Shown here piece by piece: positions 1 to 6,225 of a stretch of DNA of 7,389 nt (positions are counted from its first letter, which is position 1; each line of letters starts with the position of its first letter). The notes beneath the pieces were generated by a model. That model saw only the letters and a list, made by a program, of their open reading frames with translations. It ran no database searches and was not told where the DNA came from. The position numbers and the translations under genes are program-made. The stretch lies in assembly GCA_020444985.1 (NCBI GenBank), contig JAGRHK010000072.1:1-7389 (forward strand), written 5' to 3'. This DNA is from Candidatus Competibacteraceae bacterium (GTDB lineage Bacteria; Pseudomonadota; Gammaproteobacteria; Competibacterales; Competibacteraceae).

Positions 1-1
1 C

Positions 2-499
2 ACGGGCTACATGGCTGCGACCTGGAACGTGTCCGGTAAGGAGGTTCCGCTCATCGCTGATATTGAAAAGGTGGTCTATGGCGCAGGCAAGGGCAATTTG
101 CAAGATCCGGCCCGGATCGGCACCGTTCTCTATAATCGGGGCGTTTCTGCGGCAGTGCTTTCGATTGAAGCCATGCTCAAGGCGCAGGAGAAGTATGGCA
201 AGGGTCAACCGGTCACCGGTGAGCAAGTGCGCTGGGGCATGGAAAACCTGGACATCACCGATGCGCGCCTGAAGGAGATCGGCGCGACCAATCTGTTGCC
301 GGAGATCAAGACTTCCTGCGCTGATCACGAAGGCTCCGGAAAGATCAAAATTCAGCAATGGGATGGCGCGAAATGGGTCCCGGTTTCTGACTGGATTGAA
401 GGGAACAAGGCGTTGATCCACCCGCTTTTCAAGGCTTCTGCGGAACGATATGCCAAGGAAAAGGGCATCACGCCGCGCGACTGTGCAAAAGAAGGTTGA
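2..499 (+). CDS. ABC transporter periplasmic substrate-binding protein, HAAT (branched-chain amino acid) type, C-terminal part
   Basis: The frame is open from the left edge, so the start codon lies outside the window; 165 C-terminal codons are visible, ending in TGA. The protein resembles the C-terminal lobe of Peripla_BP_6 (LivJ/LivK-like) receptors. It has the segment with YNRGVSAAVLSIEAMLKAQEKYGKGQPV, written here only as its ends YNRGV and GKGQPV (about residues 45-72 of the visible part), the pattern W-D-G-A-K-W-V near position 121, and a C-terminal lysine-rich helix ending in DCAKEG. Such proteins capture a ligand in the periplasm and deliver it to LivH/LivM-type permeases. A LivF-type ATPase follows about 118 bases downstream on the same strand, which supports the assignment. 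The ligand cannot be read from the sequence; related systems carry amino acids, but also aromatic or other carboxylic acids. Family assignment is good, ligand unknown. Confidence 0.85.
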   Translation, partial: TGYMAATWNVSGKEVPLIADIEKVVYGAGKGNLQDPARIGTVLYNRGVSAAVLSIEAMLKAQEKYGKGQPVTGEQVRWGMENLDITDARLKEIGATNLLPEIKTSCADHEGSGKIKIQQWDGAKWVPVSDWIEGNKALIHPLFKASAERYAKEKGITPRDCAKEG

Positions 500-527
500 C
501 CAAAGGCGTTCCCGCCTTTACGACCCG

Positions 528-556
528 ATGCCCTCTTCCCGCGTGGGAGAGGGCAT
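528..556. repeat. Intergenic hairpin between substrate-binding protein and ATPase genes
   Basis: A 9-bp perfect stem (ATGCCCTCT with AGAGGGCAT) continues, after one bulged T, with three more C-G pairs closed by a GCGT loop. No run of T follows, so it is not a classical intrinsic terminator. Its place just after the substrate-binding protein stop fits an RNA-stabilising or attenuating element that lets the abundant receptor be made in excess over the ATPase, as known for REP-type hairpins after malE. The CCCTCT/AGAGGG type of dyad also occurs as a dispersed intergenic repeat in many proteobacteria, so it may be one copy of a genome-wide family. The structure is seen directly; the role is inferred. 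Confidence 0.6.
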
Positions 557-584
557 TCCGCGTGATTGGCGGGGAGGCGCATTC

Positions 585-635
585 ATGCCTGTTCTCTGCA
601 ACTGGATAACCGTATCATGGCTGCCCAAACCGTAA
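585..635 (+). CDS. Possible 16-residue leader ORF overlapping the ATPase start
   Basis: An ATG at 585 is preceded by GGGGAGG (571-577) with a 7-base spacer, which is the best ribosome-binding site in this gap. It opens a 16-codon frame (MPVLCNWITVSWLPKP) that ends at 635, 16 bases past the start codon of the following ATPase gene and in a different frame. The ATPase ATG at 617 has only a weak, distant GGA upstream. Translation of this short frame might therefore load ribosomes for coupled or re-initiated translation of the ATPase. It may equally be chance. I recognise no family. Confidence 0.25.
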   Translation: MPVLCNWITVSWLPKP

Positions 636-1450
636 CCGCTCCAACGGCTGAGCGCTATTTGACCGTCAATAACATTGAGGTCATCTACGATCACGTCATC
701 CTGGTGTTAAAAGGCGTTTCTCTCAACGTACCCCAGGGCGACATCGTTGCCTTGCTCGGGGCGAACGGAGCTGGAAAAACCACGACGCTGAAAGCGATTT
801 CCAACCTGCTTCATGCCGAACGCGGCGATGTCACCAAGGGTTCCGTGGAATTCAAGGGAAACCGGGTTGATCAGCTCACCCCGAATGAGTTGGTCAAACG
901 CGGCGTCATTCAAGTCATGGAGGGCCGGCATTGTTTCGGTCATTTGACCATTGAAGAAAACCTGCTGACGGGCGCTTATACGCGCTCGATTTCTCGCAGC
1001 GGGTTGAAGAATGAATTGGAAAAGGTTTACCACTATTTCCCCCGACTTAAAACCCGGCGCGGCTCCCAGGCAGGCTACACTTCTGGCGGCGAACAGCAGA
1101 TGTGCGTGATTGGCCGCGCGCTGATGGCGAAGCCGGAAATGATTTTGCTGGATGAGCCGTCCATGGGCTTGGCCCCACAAATCGTTGAGGAAATCTTCGA
1201 GATCGTGAAAGGGTTGAACAATCGGGAAAACGTCAGCTTCCTGTTGGCTGAGCAGAACACCATGATGGCGCTGCGCTATGCCAATTTTGGCTATATTCTG
1301 GAAAATGGCCGGGTGGTGATGGAAGGCGCTGCGGAGGAGTTGCGCATCAATGAAGACGTCAAGGAATTTTACCTGGGCATTTCTTCCTCAGGACGCAAGT
1401 CGTTCAAGGACATCAAGCATTACCGCCGCCGCAAGCGCTGGTTGTCCTGA
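617..1450 (+). CDS. livF: HAAT-family ABC transporter ATP-binding protein (LivF type)
   Basis: This is a cytoplasmic ATPase subunit that powers uptake by a branched-chain-amino-acid-type importer, usually as a heterodimer with a LivG-type subunit. Counting 277 residues from ATG 617, the visible motifs are Walker A GANGAGKT (48-55), a Q-loop region VMEGRHCF with Glu102 in the Q position as is usual in LivF, the signature TSGGEQQ (155-161), Walker B MILLDEPSMGLAP (175-187) and AEQN (211-214) at the switch region. The C-terminus is a basic tail (KHYRRRKRW, 268-276), longer than in E. coli LivF but familiar from relatives encoded with CoA-ligase-containing importer clusters. A TTG at 566 would add 17 non-conserved residues across the ribosome-binding site, so 617 is preferred. 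Family assignment is very secure; the substrate is unknown. Confidence 0.93.
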   Translation: MAAQTVTAPTAERYLTVNNIEVIYDHVILVLKGVSLNVPQGDIVALLGANGAGKTTTLKAISNLLHAERGDVTKGSVEFKGNRVDQLTPNELVKRGVIQVMEGRHCFGHLTIEENLLTGAYTRSISRSGLKNELEKVYHYFPRLKTRRGSQAGYTSGGEQQMCVIGRALMAKPEMILLDEPSMGLAPQIVEEIFEIVKGLNNRENVSFLLAEQNTMMALRYANFGYILENGRVVMEGAAEELRINEDVKEFYLGISSSGRKSFKDIKHYRRRKRWLS

Positions 1451-1523
1451 GAGGTCGTTGCAAAATTACGTTAGAGCAGACTTGAATGACTCCCTATTGT
1501 GCTTTTAGTGTAAGGAAATCGAC

Positions 1524-1553
1524 ATGATGCGCTATTTTGAAAAAGACTCCTGA
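1524..1553 (+). CDS. Possible 9-residue mini-ORF upstream of the hydrolase
   Basis: In the 105-base gap between the ATPase and the hydrolase, ATG 1524 has AAGGAA (1512-1517) upstream at a suitable distance and encodes MMRYFEKDS, ending in TGA at 1551-1553. The hydrolase ATG lies two bases further on (TGAGAATG) and has no clear Shine-Dalgarno sequence of its own. This arrangement suits termination-reinitiation, in which ribosomes finishing the mini-ORF start again on the hydrolase. The same gap has only a poor sigma70-like match (TTGCAA at 1459, 17 bases, TTGAAT at 1482). No family is recognised and the ORF may be chance. Confidence 0.3.
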   Translation: MMRYFEKDS

Positions 1554-1555
1554 GA

Positions 1556-2359
1556 ATGGCGATTGAAGCCGCTATGAAATTCGTCGATATCGACGGCATC
1601 CGCCTGGAATATCTCCGCCAGCCTTCGTCCCACCCGCGCGCGGGGGCGCCGGCCATCCTCTTTCTGCATGAAGGTCTTGGTTCAATTGCCCTTTGGCGCA
1701 ACTTCCCACAGCAAGTCGCCGACGCCTCGGGTTGCGAAGCCGTTGTCTATTCGCGCGAAGGCTATGGCCACTCTGATGCGGCTCTCGCACCCCGCACCCC
1801 GCGTTATCTGCATCGTCAGGGCCTTGAAGTGTTGCCTGCTCTCATCGATGCGCTGGAATTGGATCGGCCCTTGCTGCTTGGTCATTCCGATGGCGGCTCC
1901 ATCGCCTTGTTGTGCGCGGGGGAAACTGCAACGCTTCTGTCGGGCCTGATCGTGATGGCTCCGCATGTCCTGGTTGAGGAAATGACGCTTGCCGGTATCC
2001 GCGAAGCGGCTCAAGGGTCGCGCGCCGCCGATCTGCAACAGCGCCTGCGCCGCTACCATTCTGCGGCGAACCTGGCAACCGTTGTGACGGACTGGCGGGA
2101 TATCTGGCTTGATCCTGCCTTTCGCGACTGGAATATCGAATCCTGCCTGCCCATGATCCATTGTCCGATTCTCGCGATCCAGGGCGAGAATGATGAATAC
2201 GCCACCATGGAACAAATCGACCGTATTGCCGCTCAGGCCTCGGATGTCGAGCGCCTCAAGGTGGCCGATTGCCGCCACGCGCCGCACTGGGATCAGCCGG
2301 ACGCTGTGATCGACGCCATTGTGGCGTTCGGCGACCGGGTATTGGAAAAATCTTCATGA
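1556..2359 (+). CDS. Alpha/beta-fold hydrolase
   Basis: This is a 267-residue cytosolic alpha/beta hydrolase without a signal peptide. The order of motifs is typical: oxyanion loop HEGLGS (38-43), a strand followed by SREGYGHSD (66-74), nucleophile elbow GHSDGG with Ser111 (109-114), a cap region (about 140-200), acid GENDEY with Asp213, and CRHAPHWDQP with catalytic His241. The Ser-Asp-His triad is complete, so the enzyme should be active. Known relatives cleave esters, thioesters or C-C bonds; nothing here decides among them. It follows the ABC ATPase by 105 bases on the same strand and could be the last gene of that operon, perhaps acting on the imported compound (inference). ATG 1574 is an alternative start that would remove six non-conserved residues. 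Confidence 0.88.
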   Translation: MAIEAAMKFVDIDGIRLEYLRQPSSHPRAGAPAILFLHEGLGSIALWRNFPQQVADASGCEAVVYSREGYGHSDAALAPRTPRYLHRQGLEVLPALIDALELDRPLLLGHSDGGSIALLCAGETATLLSGLIVMAPHVLVEEMTLAGIREAAQGSRAADLQQRLRRYHSAANLATVVTDWRDIWLDPAFRDWNIESCLPMIHCPILAIQGENDEYATMEQIDRIAAQASDVERLKVADCRHAPHWDQPDAVIDAIVAFGDRVLEKSS

Positions 2360-2437
2360 AAGAGGAGGGGATCGCTGCTCCGGCATTCAGGCGTTTTCCT
2401 ACTGATCAGGATTGAGCGGTTCATGGACCGGTCGGAC

Positions 2438-2457
2438 CCAGCCCCGGTTCAGGCTGG
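2438..2457. terminator. Weak hairpin between convergent genes
   Basis: The 118-base gap between the convergent hydrolase and YceI genes contains CCAGCC and GGCTGG flanking an 8-base loop. It is placed where a bidirectional terminator is expected, but the stem is short and no T-run follows on either strand, so termination is a guess. A perfect 8-bp palindrome CTGATCAG lies at 2402-2409. I see no other element in this gap. Confidence 0.25.
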
Positions 2458-2477
2458 ATGCCGATCGATCCAAAAGG

Positions 2478-3074
2478 TTATTCCTTGATCGCTTCGACCG
2501 CGAGGTCGATACGCACCTCGTCGCTGACGTGGGGCGCGTACTTGCCGGCATTGAAGTCCGAACGCTTGACAACGGTATAGGCGTTTGCCCCAATCGCATC
2601 CTTTTTCAACATCGGATGTGGCATGGCCTGAAAGGAGGTTACGGTCAGCGTGACGGGTTGTGTCACTCCTTTCAAGGTCAGATGGCCATGCACCGCCACT
2701 GGCCGGTCGCCTTCAAAGACCACCCGATCCGACTTGAAGGTGGCGGTCGGGTATTGGGCCGTATCCAGGAAATCCTCGCCCTGGATGTGTTCATTAAAGG
2801 TGGCATAGCCGGTATCGACCGACGTCGTGTCAATCACGATATCGACTTTACCGGTTTTTGCAGCTTGGTCCAGGATGATTTTGCCGGTCGTTTTGTCGAA
2901 GCGGCTCAACTGCGTCGAGTAGCCGAAATGGCTGTAGGAAAAGCGCGGATAGGTATGCGTCCCATCCAGCACGTAGGTTTCCGGCGCGGCCCAGACGGGG
3001 GCGCTGATGCTGGCTGTTGCGGTGGCCACCGCAACAGCGGCGGCCCAGATCGTCTGTTTATTGAAGTTGCGCAT
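2478..3074 (-). CDS. YceI-family periplasmic protein (first of two paralogues)
   Basis: This is a 198-residue secreted protein with a Sec signal peptide: a basic N-terminus (MRNFNK), an alanine/valine-rich core (about 9-26) and a likely cleavage after Ala29 or Ala30 (VWAA before PETY). The mature part has the YceI pattern: YVLDGTHTYPRFSYSHFG near 34-51, the region IDTTSVDTG near 81-89, FLDTAQYPTATFKS near 102-115, and HGHLTLKGVTQP near 129-140. YceI proteins form a lipocalin-like beta barrel that binds a long isoprenoid or similar amphiphile. Their physiological role is unsettled; links to base, acid or oxidative stress have been reported. A strong AGGAG lies 7 bases before the start, just after the stop of the second YceI gene 12 bases upstream, so the two are co-transcribed. 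Confidence 0.93.
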   Translation of the reverse strand: MRNFNKQTIWAAAVAVATATASISAPVWAAPETYVLDGTHTYPRFSYSHFGYSTQLSRFDKTTGKIILDQAAKTGKVDIVIDTTSVDTGYATFNEHIQGEDFLDTAQYPTATFKSDRVVFEGDRPVAVHGHLTLKGVTQPVTLTVTSFQAMPHPMLKKDAIGANAYTVVKRSDFNAGKYAPHVSDEVRIDLAVEAIKE

Positions 3075-3086
3075 GAAATACTCCTA

Positions 3087-3698
3087 TCAGGGTTGAGATT
3101 GAGGTTGAGGAAGATGAGCAGTTGTAGACGGTGCTGTATCCGCGTGAACCGTCATACGGAATTGAATTTGAATGTCATTGGCGACGACGTCGAAAGCGGC
3201 CCATGGTCCCTCGCCGATGGCGAAATCAGCGCGATGCAGAGTAAAGTGACCCGCAAATACGCCGATAGGGCCTTGAGATGTGAAGGTCGTTGGAATAACG
3301 ATGTTCTGCGTCCGGCCTTTGATGGTCAGGGAACCCGTCACTGTATAACGTTGATCGCCTAGCGGCTCGACGCTTTTTGCAACGAAGCGCGCTGTCGGAA
3401 AGGTCGGCGTGTTAAGCCAGGCTTTTCCGGCGACTTCCGTATTGCCTTCGGCGGAACCGGTGTCAATGTGAGCTAGATCAACATCAACGGTCACTTGGGC
3501 AGCGGTCGGTTGATCCGGGTCGAAACGCAAGTCGGCAACCCATTGACCGAATGTTCCTTCCATCGTTACGCCCATCTGCTGATAGGTGAACGTCACAGCG
3601 CTCTGAGCGATTTGGATATGGCGATATTCCACGGCCTGGACGTTGCAAGATCCGGCGATCATCACGCTCAGCACAAGCGCGCGGGACCATGGTTTCAT
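3087..3698 (-). CDS. YceI-family periplasmic protein (second paralogue)
   Basis: This 203-residue YceI-domain protein is encoded directly between cytochrome b561 and the other YceI gene. The chosen ATG (3698) has GGAG 8 bases upstream and overlaps the cytochrome stop as ATGA, indicating translational coupling. An ATG at 3719 lies inside the cytochrome gene and lacks comparable support. A short signal peptide (1-22, cleavage near VQA) precedes the domain, which shows VTFTYQQMGVTMEGTF (35-50), VDLAHIDTGS (73-82), WLNTPTFPTARF (94-105) and GSLTIKGRTQ (122-131). It is clearly diverged from its neighbour, so this is not a recent tandem duplication. The C-terminus carries an unusual proline/glutamine-rich tail (LPQPQSQP). 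Cys18 is not in a good lipobox, so I favour a soluble periplasmic protein. Confidence 0.92.
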   Translation of the reverse strand: MKPWSRALVLSVMIAGSCNVQAVEYRHIQIAQSAVTFTYQQMGVTMEGTFGQWVADLRFDPDQPTAAQVTVDVDLAHIDTGSAEGNTEVAGKAWLNTPTFPTARFVAKSVEPLGDQRYTVTGSLTIKGRTQNIVIPTTFTSQGPIGVFAGHFTLHRADFAIGEGPWAAFDVVANDIQIQFRMTVHADTAPSTTAHLPQPQSQP

Positions 3699-4243
3699 GA
3701 CTTTTTCTCCGTAGAGCATGTGGGCAGGATGCGAGTGAGCACATCATCCCGGTCGATGAAGTGATGTTTAAGCGCAGCGCCAATGTGGCCAACGATCACC
3801 GCAACGAATAACAGGTTTAGATTCTCGTGAACACTCTGAAGTAAATTGCCCAGTTCCTGATTCTTCCCCACCAGGTCGGGAAGGGGCAACACGCCGAACC
3901 AGACGGTCTGGAAGCCTTTGGCCGAACTCATCAACCAGCCGGATAGGGGAATAGCGAGCATTAATCCATAGAGCAGGGCGTGGCCGGCATGGGCAGCGAG
4001 CCGCATGACCTTGGGCATGTGATCGGGCAACGGCGGCGGCGGATGGATCACGCGCCAGGCCAAGCGGAACAGCACCAGCAGGAACACGGTCACGCCGGCC
4101 CATTTATGCCAGGAGTAAAGTTGCAACTTCTGCGGCGACAACGGCAGTTCCTGCATGTAGAAACCAAGCGCCAGAAGACCCAACAACAGAAGGGCCATCA
4201 GCCAGTGCAGGACCTTGGCCGTTGCCGTGTAGCGGGATGTCAT
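3695..4243 (-). CDS. Cytochrome b561 family membrane protein
   Basis: This is a 182-residue integral membrane di-heme cytochrome of the bacterial b561 (CybB/YodB) type. Four hydrophobic segments are evident at about 13-30, 48-64, 84-104 and 141-159. The expected heme-ligand histidines are His13 (KVLHWLMA), His46 (YSWHKWAG), His139 (SVHENL) and His153 (VGHIGA), a spacing close to that of E. coli cytochrome b561. Such proteins pass electrons between the quinone pool and periplasmic acceptors, and several reduce superoxide; the partner here is unknown. A strong GGAGGT precedes the start. It is the first gene of the cytochrome-YceI-YceI operon and overlaps the next gene by four bases, so stoichiometric production with the YceI proteins is likely. 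Confidence 0.93.
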   Translation of the reverse strand: MTSRYTATAKVLHWLMALLLLGLLALGFYMQELPLSPQKLQLYSWHKWAGVTVFLLVLFRLAWRVIHPPPPLPDHMPKVMRLAAHAGHALLYGLMLAIPLSGWLMSSAKGFQTVWFGVLPLPDLVGKNQELGNLLQSVHENLNLLFVAVIVGHIGAALKHHFIDRDDVLTRILPTCSTEKKS

Positions 4244-4337
4244 ACATTACCTCCGACCGTGAGCAGAAAGAAATAGAGGGGCATGCATGGTGAGGACGAC
4301 GCTGGGGGTGTATCGAACTCATCACGCACGCTCCTAA

Positions 4338-4358
4338 ATTGGATAGGGGTAGTCTAAT
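4338..4358. promoter_or_regulatory. Candidate operator dyad in the divergent LysR/cytochrome b561 gap
   Basis: The imperfect inverted repeat ATTGGA-N9-TCTAAT (5 of 6 positions complementary) lies in the 175-base gap between the divergent LysR-type regulator and the cytochrome b561 operon. LysR-type proteins generally bind interrupted AT-rich dyads in such gaps, controlling both directions. The element does not contain a symmetric T-N11-A core, which weakens the case. I found no convincing sigma70 promoter pair on either strand of this gap. Confidence 0.3.
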
Positions 4359-4418
4359 CTTCCCGATGAGCGCGAAATAGTCGACAATTCACAAATCTTT
4401 ATTGCGGAAACAGCAACA

Positions 4419-5318
4419 ATGGACCGGCTGGGAGCGATGCACTGGTTTATGCGGGTCGCCGAGCGTGGCAGTTTCACCGCTGCTGCCGAGCAATTGGGTG
4501 TGGCGCGTTCGGTGGTCACACGACGGATTGCCGCGTTGGAGAATTATCTGGGCGTCAAACTGATGGAGCGTAGCACCCGGCGGCTCACCTTGACCGCTGC
4601 CGGCGCTGCTTACCTGGAACAATGCCGGGTGATTTTAGATCGGGTCGAAGCGGCTGAAACCGAGGTCGCTGAACAACGTCTGACGCCGCGTGGGCCGCTG
4701 CGCATCGGTCTGCCTCTGGTTTTCGGTCTCAAGCGTTTGTTGCCCTTATTGCTGGAGTTTGCCCAGCGTTATCCCGAAATCCACTTGGATATGGACTATA
4801 CCGATCGGCGCTTGAATCTGATCGAGGAAGGCGTCGACCTGTCCATCCGCATCACGGATCATTTGGAGCCGGGCGATATTGCGCGCCAGGTCGGGAGTTG
4901 CCGGTTATACGTCATCGCATCGCCCGATTACTTGGCGCGACGTGGACGCCCCATGCACCCTGGTGAACTCAAGCATCATGAATGCCTGACCTACACGCTC
5001 GATACCCGCAACGCGACTTGGCTGTTTCAGATTGGGGACTGTCTGGAGTCGACGCCGGTGCGCAGCCGCCTCAGCGCCAATAACGGTGAGGCGTTGATGG
5101 AGGCGGCAGTGGCTGGAATGGGCATTGCCGTGCAGCCGGATTTCATCATTGAGCCTTATCGGGCGGCGGGAAGCGTCGAGGTGCTCCTGGAGTCGTTTGC
5201 CCCGCCAGCGCTGGGTATTTACGCCTTGCTGCCCAGTCATCGCCATATGCCCCATCGGGTTCGAGTTCTCATCGACTTTCTGGCGGCGCAATTGCGAGGG
5301 GGCGGATCACCTCAATAA
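4419..5318 (+). CDS. LysR-type transcriptional regulator, CrgA-like
   Basis: This is a 299-residue DNA-binding regulator of normal LysR length. The N-terminal winged helix-turn-helix spans about 1-60, with the typical run FMRVAERGSFTAAAEQLGVA (10-29), VTRRIAALENYLGVKL (33-48) and RSTRRLTLTAAG (52-63). A linker helix follows, and then the effector domain from about residue 92 (GPLRIGLP), with DLSIRITD (140-147), CRLYVIASPDYL (160-171) and GMGIAVQPDF (233-242), as in CrgA/DsdC-like members. It is divergent from the cytochrome b561-YceI operon, a recurrent arrangement in proteobacteria, so it probably controls that operon and itself. The effector is unknown. The ribosome-binding site is weak (GGAAA). 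It converges on badI with only 58 bases between the stops, in which I see no clear terminator. Confidence 0.93.
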   Translation: MDRLGAMHWFMRVAERGSFTAAAEQLGVARSVVTRRIAALENYLGVKLMERSTRRLTLTAAGAAYLEQCRVILDRVEAAETEVAEQRLTPRGPLRIGLPLVFGLKRLLPLLLEFAQRYPEIHLDMDYTDRRLNLIEEGVDLSIRITDHLEPGDIARQVGSCRLYVIASPDYLARRGRPMHPGELKHHECLTYTLDTRNATWLFQIGDCLESTPVRSRLSANNGEALMEAAVAGMGIAVQPDFIIEPYRAAGSVEVLLESFAPPALGIYALLPSHRHMPHRVRVLIDFLAAQLRGGGSPQ

Positions 5319-5376
5319 CAGTCCCGGCAGATGCTTATCACACCTATCGATGTAACAGGCTCATGATCGCTACCGG

Positions 5377-6156
5377 TCAATCCCGGAATTTTGGCGGACG
5401 TTTTTCCTGGAACGCACGCACGCCTTCCTGTGACTCTTCGGTGCCATAGAACAGGCTGACGGCTTTCAATCCCAGTGACGACAGCCCGGCAATGTGCGCG
5501 GTATCGGCGTTAAACGAGCGTTTGGCCAGCTCCAGCGCCGTGGGACTTTTCTCCAAAATCTCTGCGCACCAGCGATCAACTTCGGCGTCCAGTTCATCAT
5601 CGGGGACCGCCTTGTTGGCCAGCCCCATTTGCACCGCCTCCGCCGCTGTGTATTGGCGGCACAGATACCAGACTTCCCGCGCCTTCTTTTCGCCGATGAC
5701 CCGCGCCATATAGGCTGTGCCAAATCCGGGATCGACTGAACCGACCTTAGGACCGACTTGCCCGAATTTGGCGGACTCTGCTGCCAGCGTCAGATCGCAC
5801 AACAGCGCCAGCACATGCCCGCCGCCAATTGCGTAACCGCGCACCTTGGCGATGACCGGCTTGGGCGCGTCGCGGATGGCTGCTTGCAACTCCTCCAGCG
5901 GCAGGCCAATCACGCCTCGTCCATCGTAATGTCCGGCGTGCGCCGACTGATCGCCGCCGGTGCAGAACGCCCGGTTACCCGCTCCGGTCAGGACAATGAC
6001 GCCGACGGAGCGGTCCCAGCCCGCTTTTTGAAAAGCATGGATCATTTCTTCGCAGGTCTGGGCGCGGAAGGCGTTGTATTTGTCAGGGCGGTTGATCGTG
6101 ATGGTGGCGACGCCATTCTTGATCTCGTAGAGGATGTCTTCATAGTTGGCGGTCAT
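5377..6156 (-). CDS. badI: 2-ketocyclohexanecarboxyl-CoA hydrolase (BadI)
   Basis: This is a 259-residue crotonase-superfamily enzyme, close in length and sequence to BadI of Rhodopseudomonas palustris as I recall it. Shared stretches include INRPDKYNAFR (21-31), AFCTGGDQS (63-71) followed by YDGRG (77-81), GLPLEEL (84-90), GYAIGGG (107-113), FGQVGPKVGSVDPG (131-144), VIGEKKARE (153-161), SPTALELAKRSFNADTAH (204-221) and EKRPPKFR at the end. Ser140, Asp142 and Tyr237 fit the catalytic set shared by BadI and MenB. BadI hydrolyses the C-C bond of the cyclic beta-keto thioester to give pimeloyl-CoA, the ring-opening step of benzoate and cyclohexanecarboxylate degradation. AAGGAG lies 7 bases before the start. 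MenB-like or other ring hydrolases are less likely, given the BadI-specific GGDQ...YDGRG segment. The rest of the pathway is outside the window. Confidence 0.9.
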   Translation of the reverse strand: MTANYEDILYEIKNGVATITINRPDKYNAFRAQTCEEMIHAFQKAGWDRSVGVIVLTGAGNRAFCTGGDQSAHAGHYDGRGVIGLPLEELQAAIRDAPKPVIAKVRGYAIGGGHVLALLCDLTLAAESAKFGQVGPKVGSVDPGFGTAYMARVIGEKKAREVWYLCRQYTAAEAVQMGLANKAVPDDELDAEVDRWCAEILEKSPTALELAKRSFNADTAHIAGLSSLGLKAVSLFYGTEESQEGVRAFQEKRPPKFRD

Positions 6157-6212
6157 GATCGCTCCTTGGTTGGTTTGATTTTTTAGTGAGTTAAACGGTT
6201 TGCGTTATTTTG

Positions 6213-6225
6213 CCGGATTATCCGG
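6213..6225. repeat. Short dyad over the thioesterase-remnant stop codon
   Basis: CCGGA-TTA-TCCGG forms a 5-bp stem with a 3-base loop exactly over the TAA stop. On the minus strand it is followed by CAAAATAAC rather than a T-run, so terminator function is doubtful. From here to the badI start (6157-6217) I see only the badI ribosome-binding site and no clear promoter. Confidence 0.3.

Noticed and set aside
104..120. Inverted repeat GATCC...GGATC within the substrate-binding protein gene
   Set aside because: It is short, lies inside conserved coding sequence and is explained by the codons for D-P-A-R-I.
566..616. TTG start extending the ATPase by 17 residues
   Set aside because: The extension runs across the GGGGAGG site and is not similar to LivF N-termini; ATG 617 leads directly into a normal LivF N-terminus.
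707..1180. Minus-strand ORF of 157 codons
   Set aside because: It is antisense to the ABC ATPase, across the Walker A to Walker B region, and has no recognisable motif.
1682..2287. Minus-strand ORF of 201 codons
   Set aside because: It is antisense to the hydrolase with its complete catalytic triad, and has no family features.
2412..3362. Long plus-strand ORF of 316 codons
   Set aside because: It is antisense to both YceI genes, which have signal peptides, recognisable family motifs and strong ribosome-binding sites. The antisense translation matches no family I know and looks like a by-product of codon bias.
5319..5376. Possible terminator between the convergent LysR and badI genes
   Set aside because: I could not find a stable stem with a T-run in these 58 bases on either strand.
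5758..6186. Plus-strand ORF of 142 codons
   Set aside because: It is antisense to the N-terminal half of badI and lacks family features.
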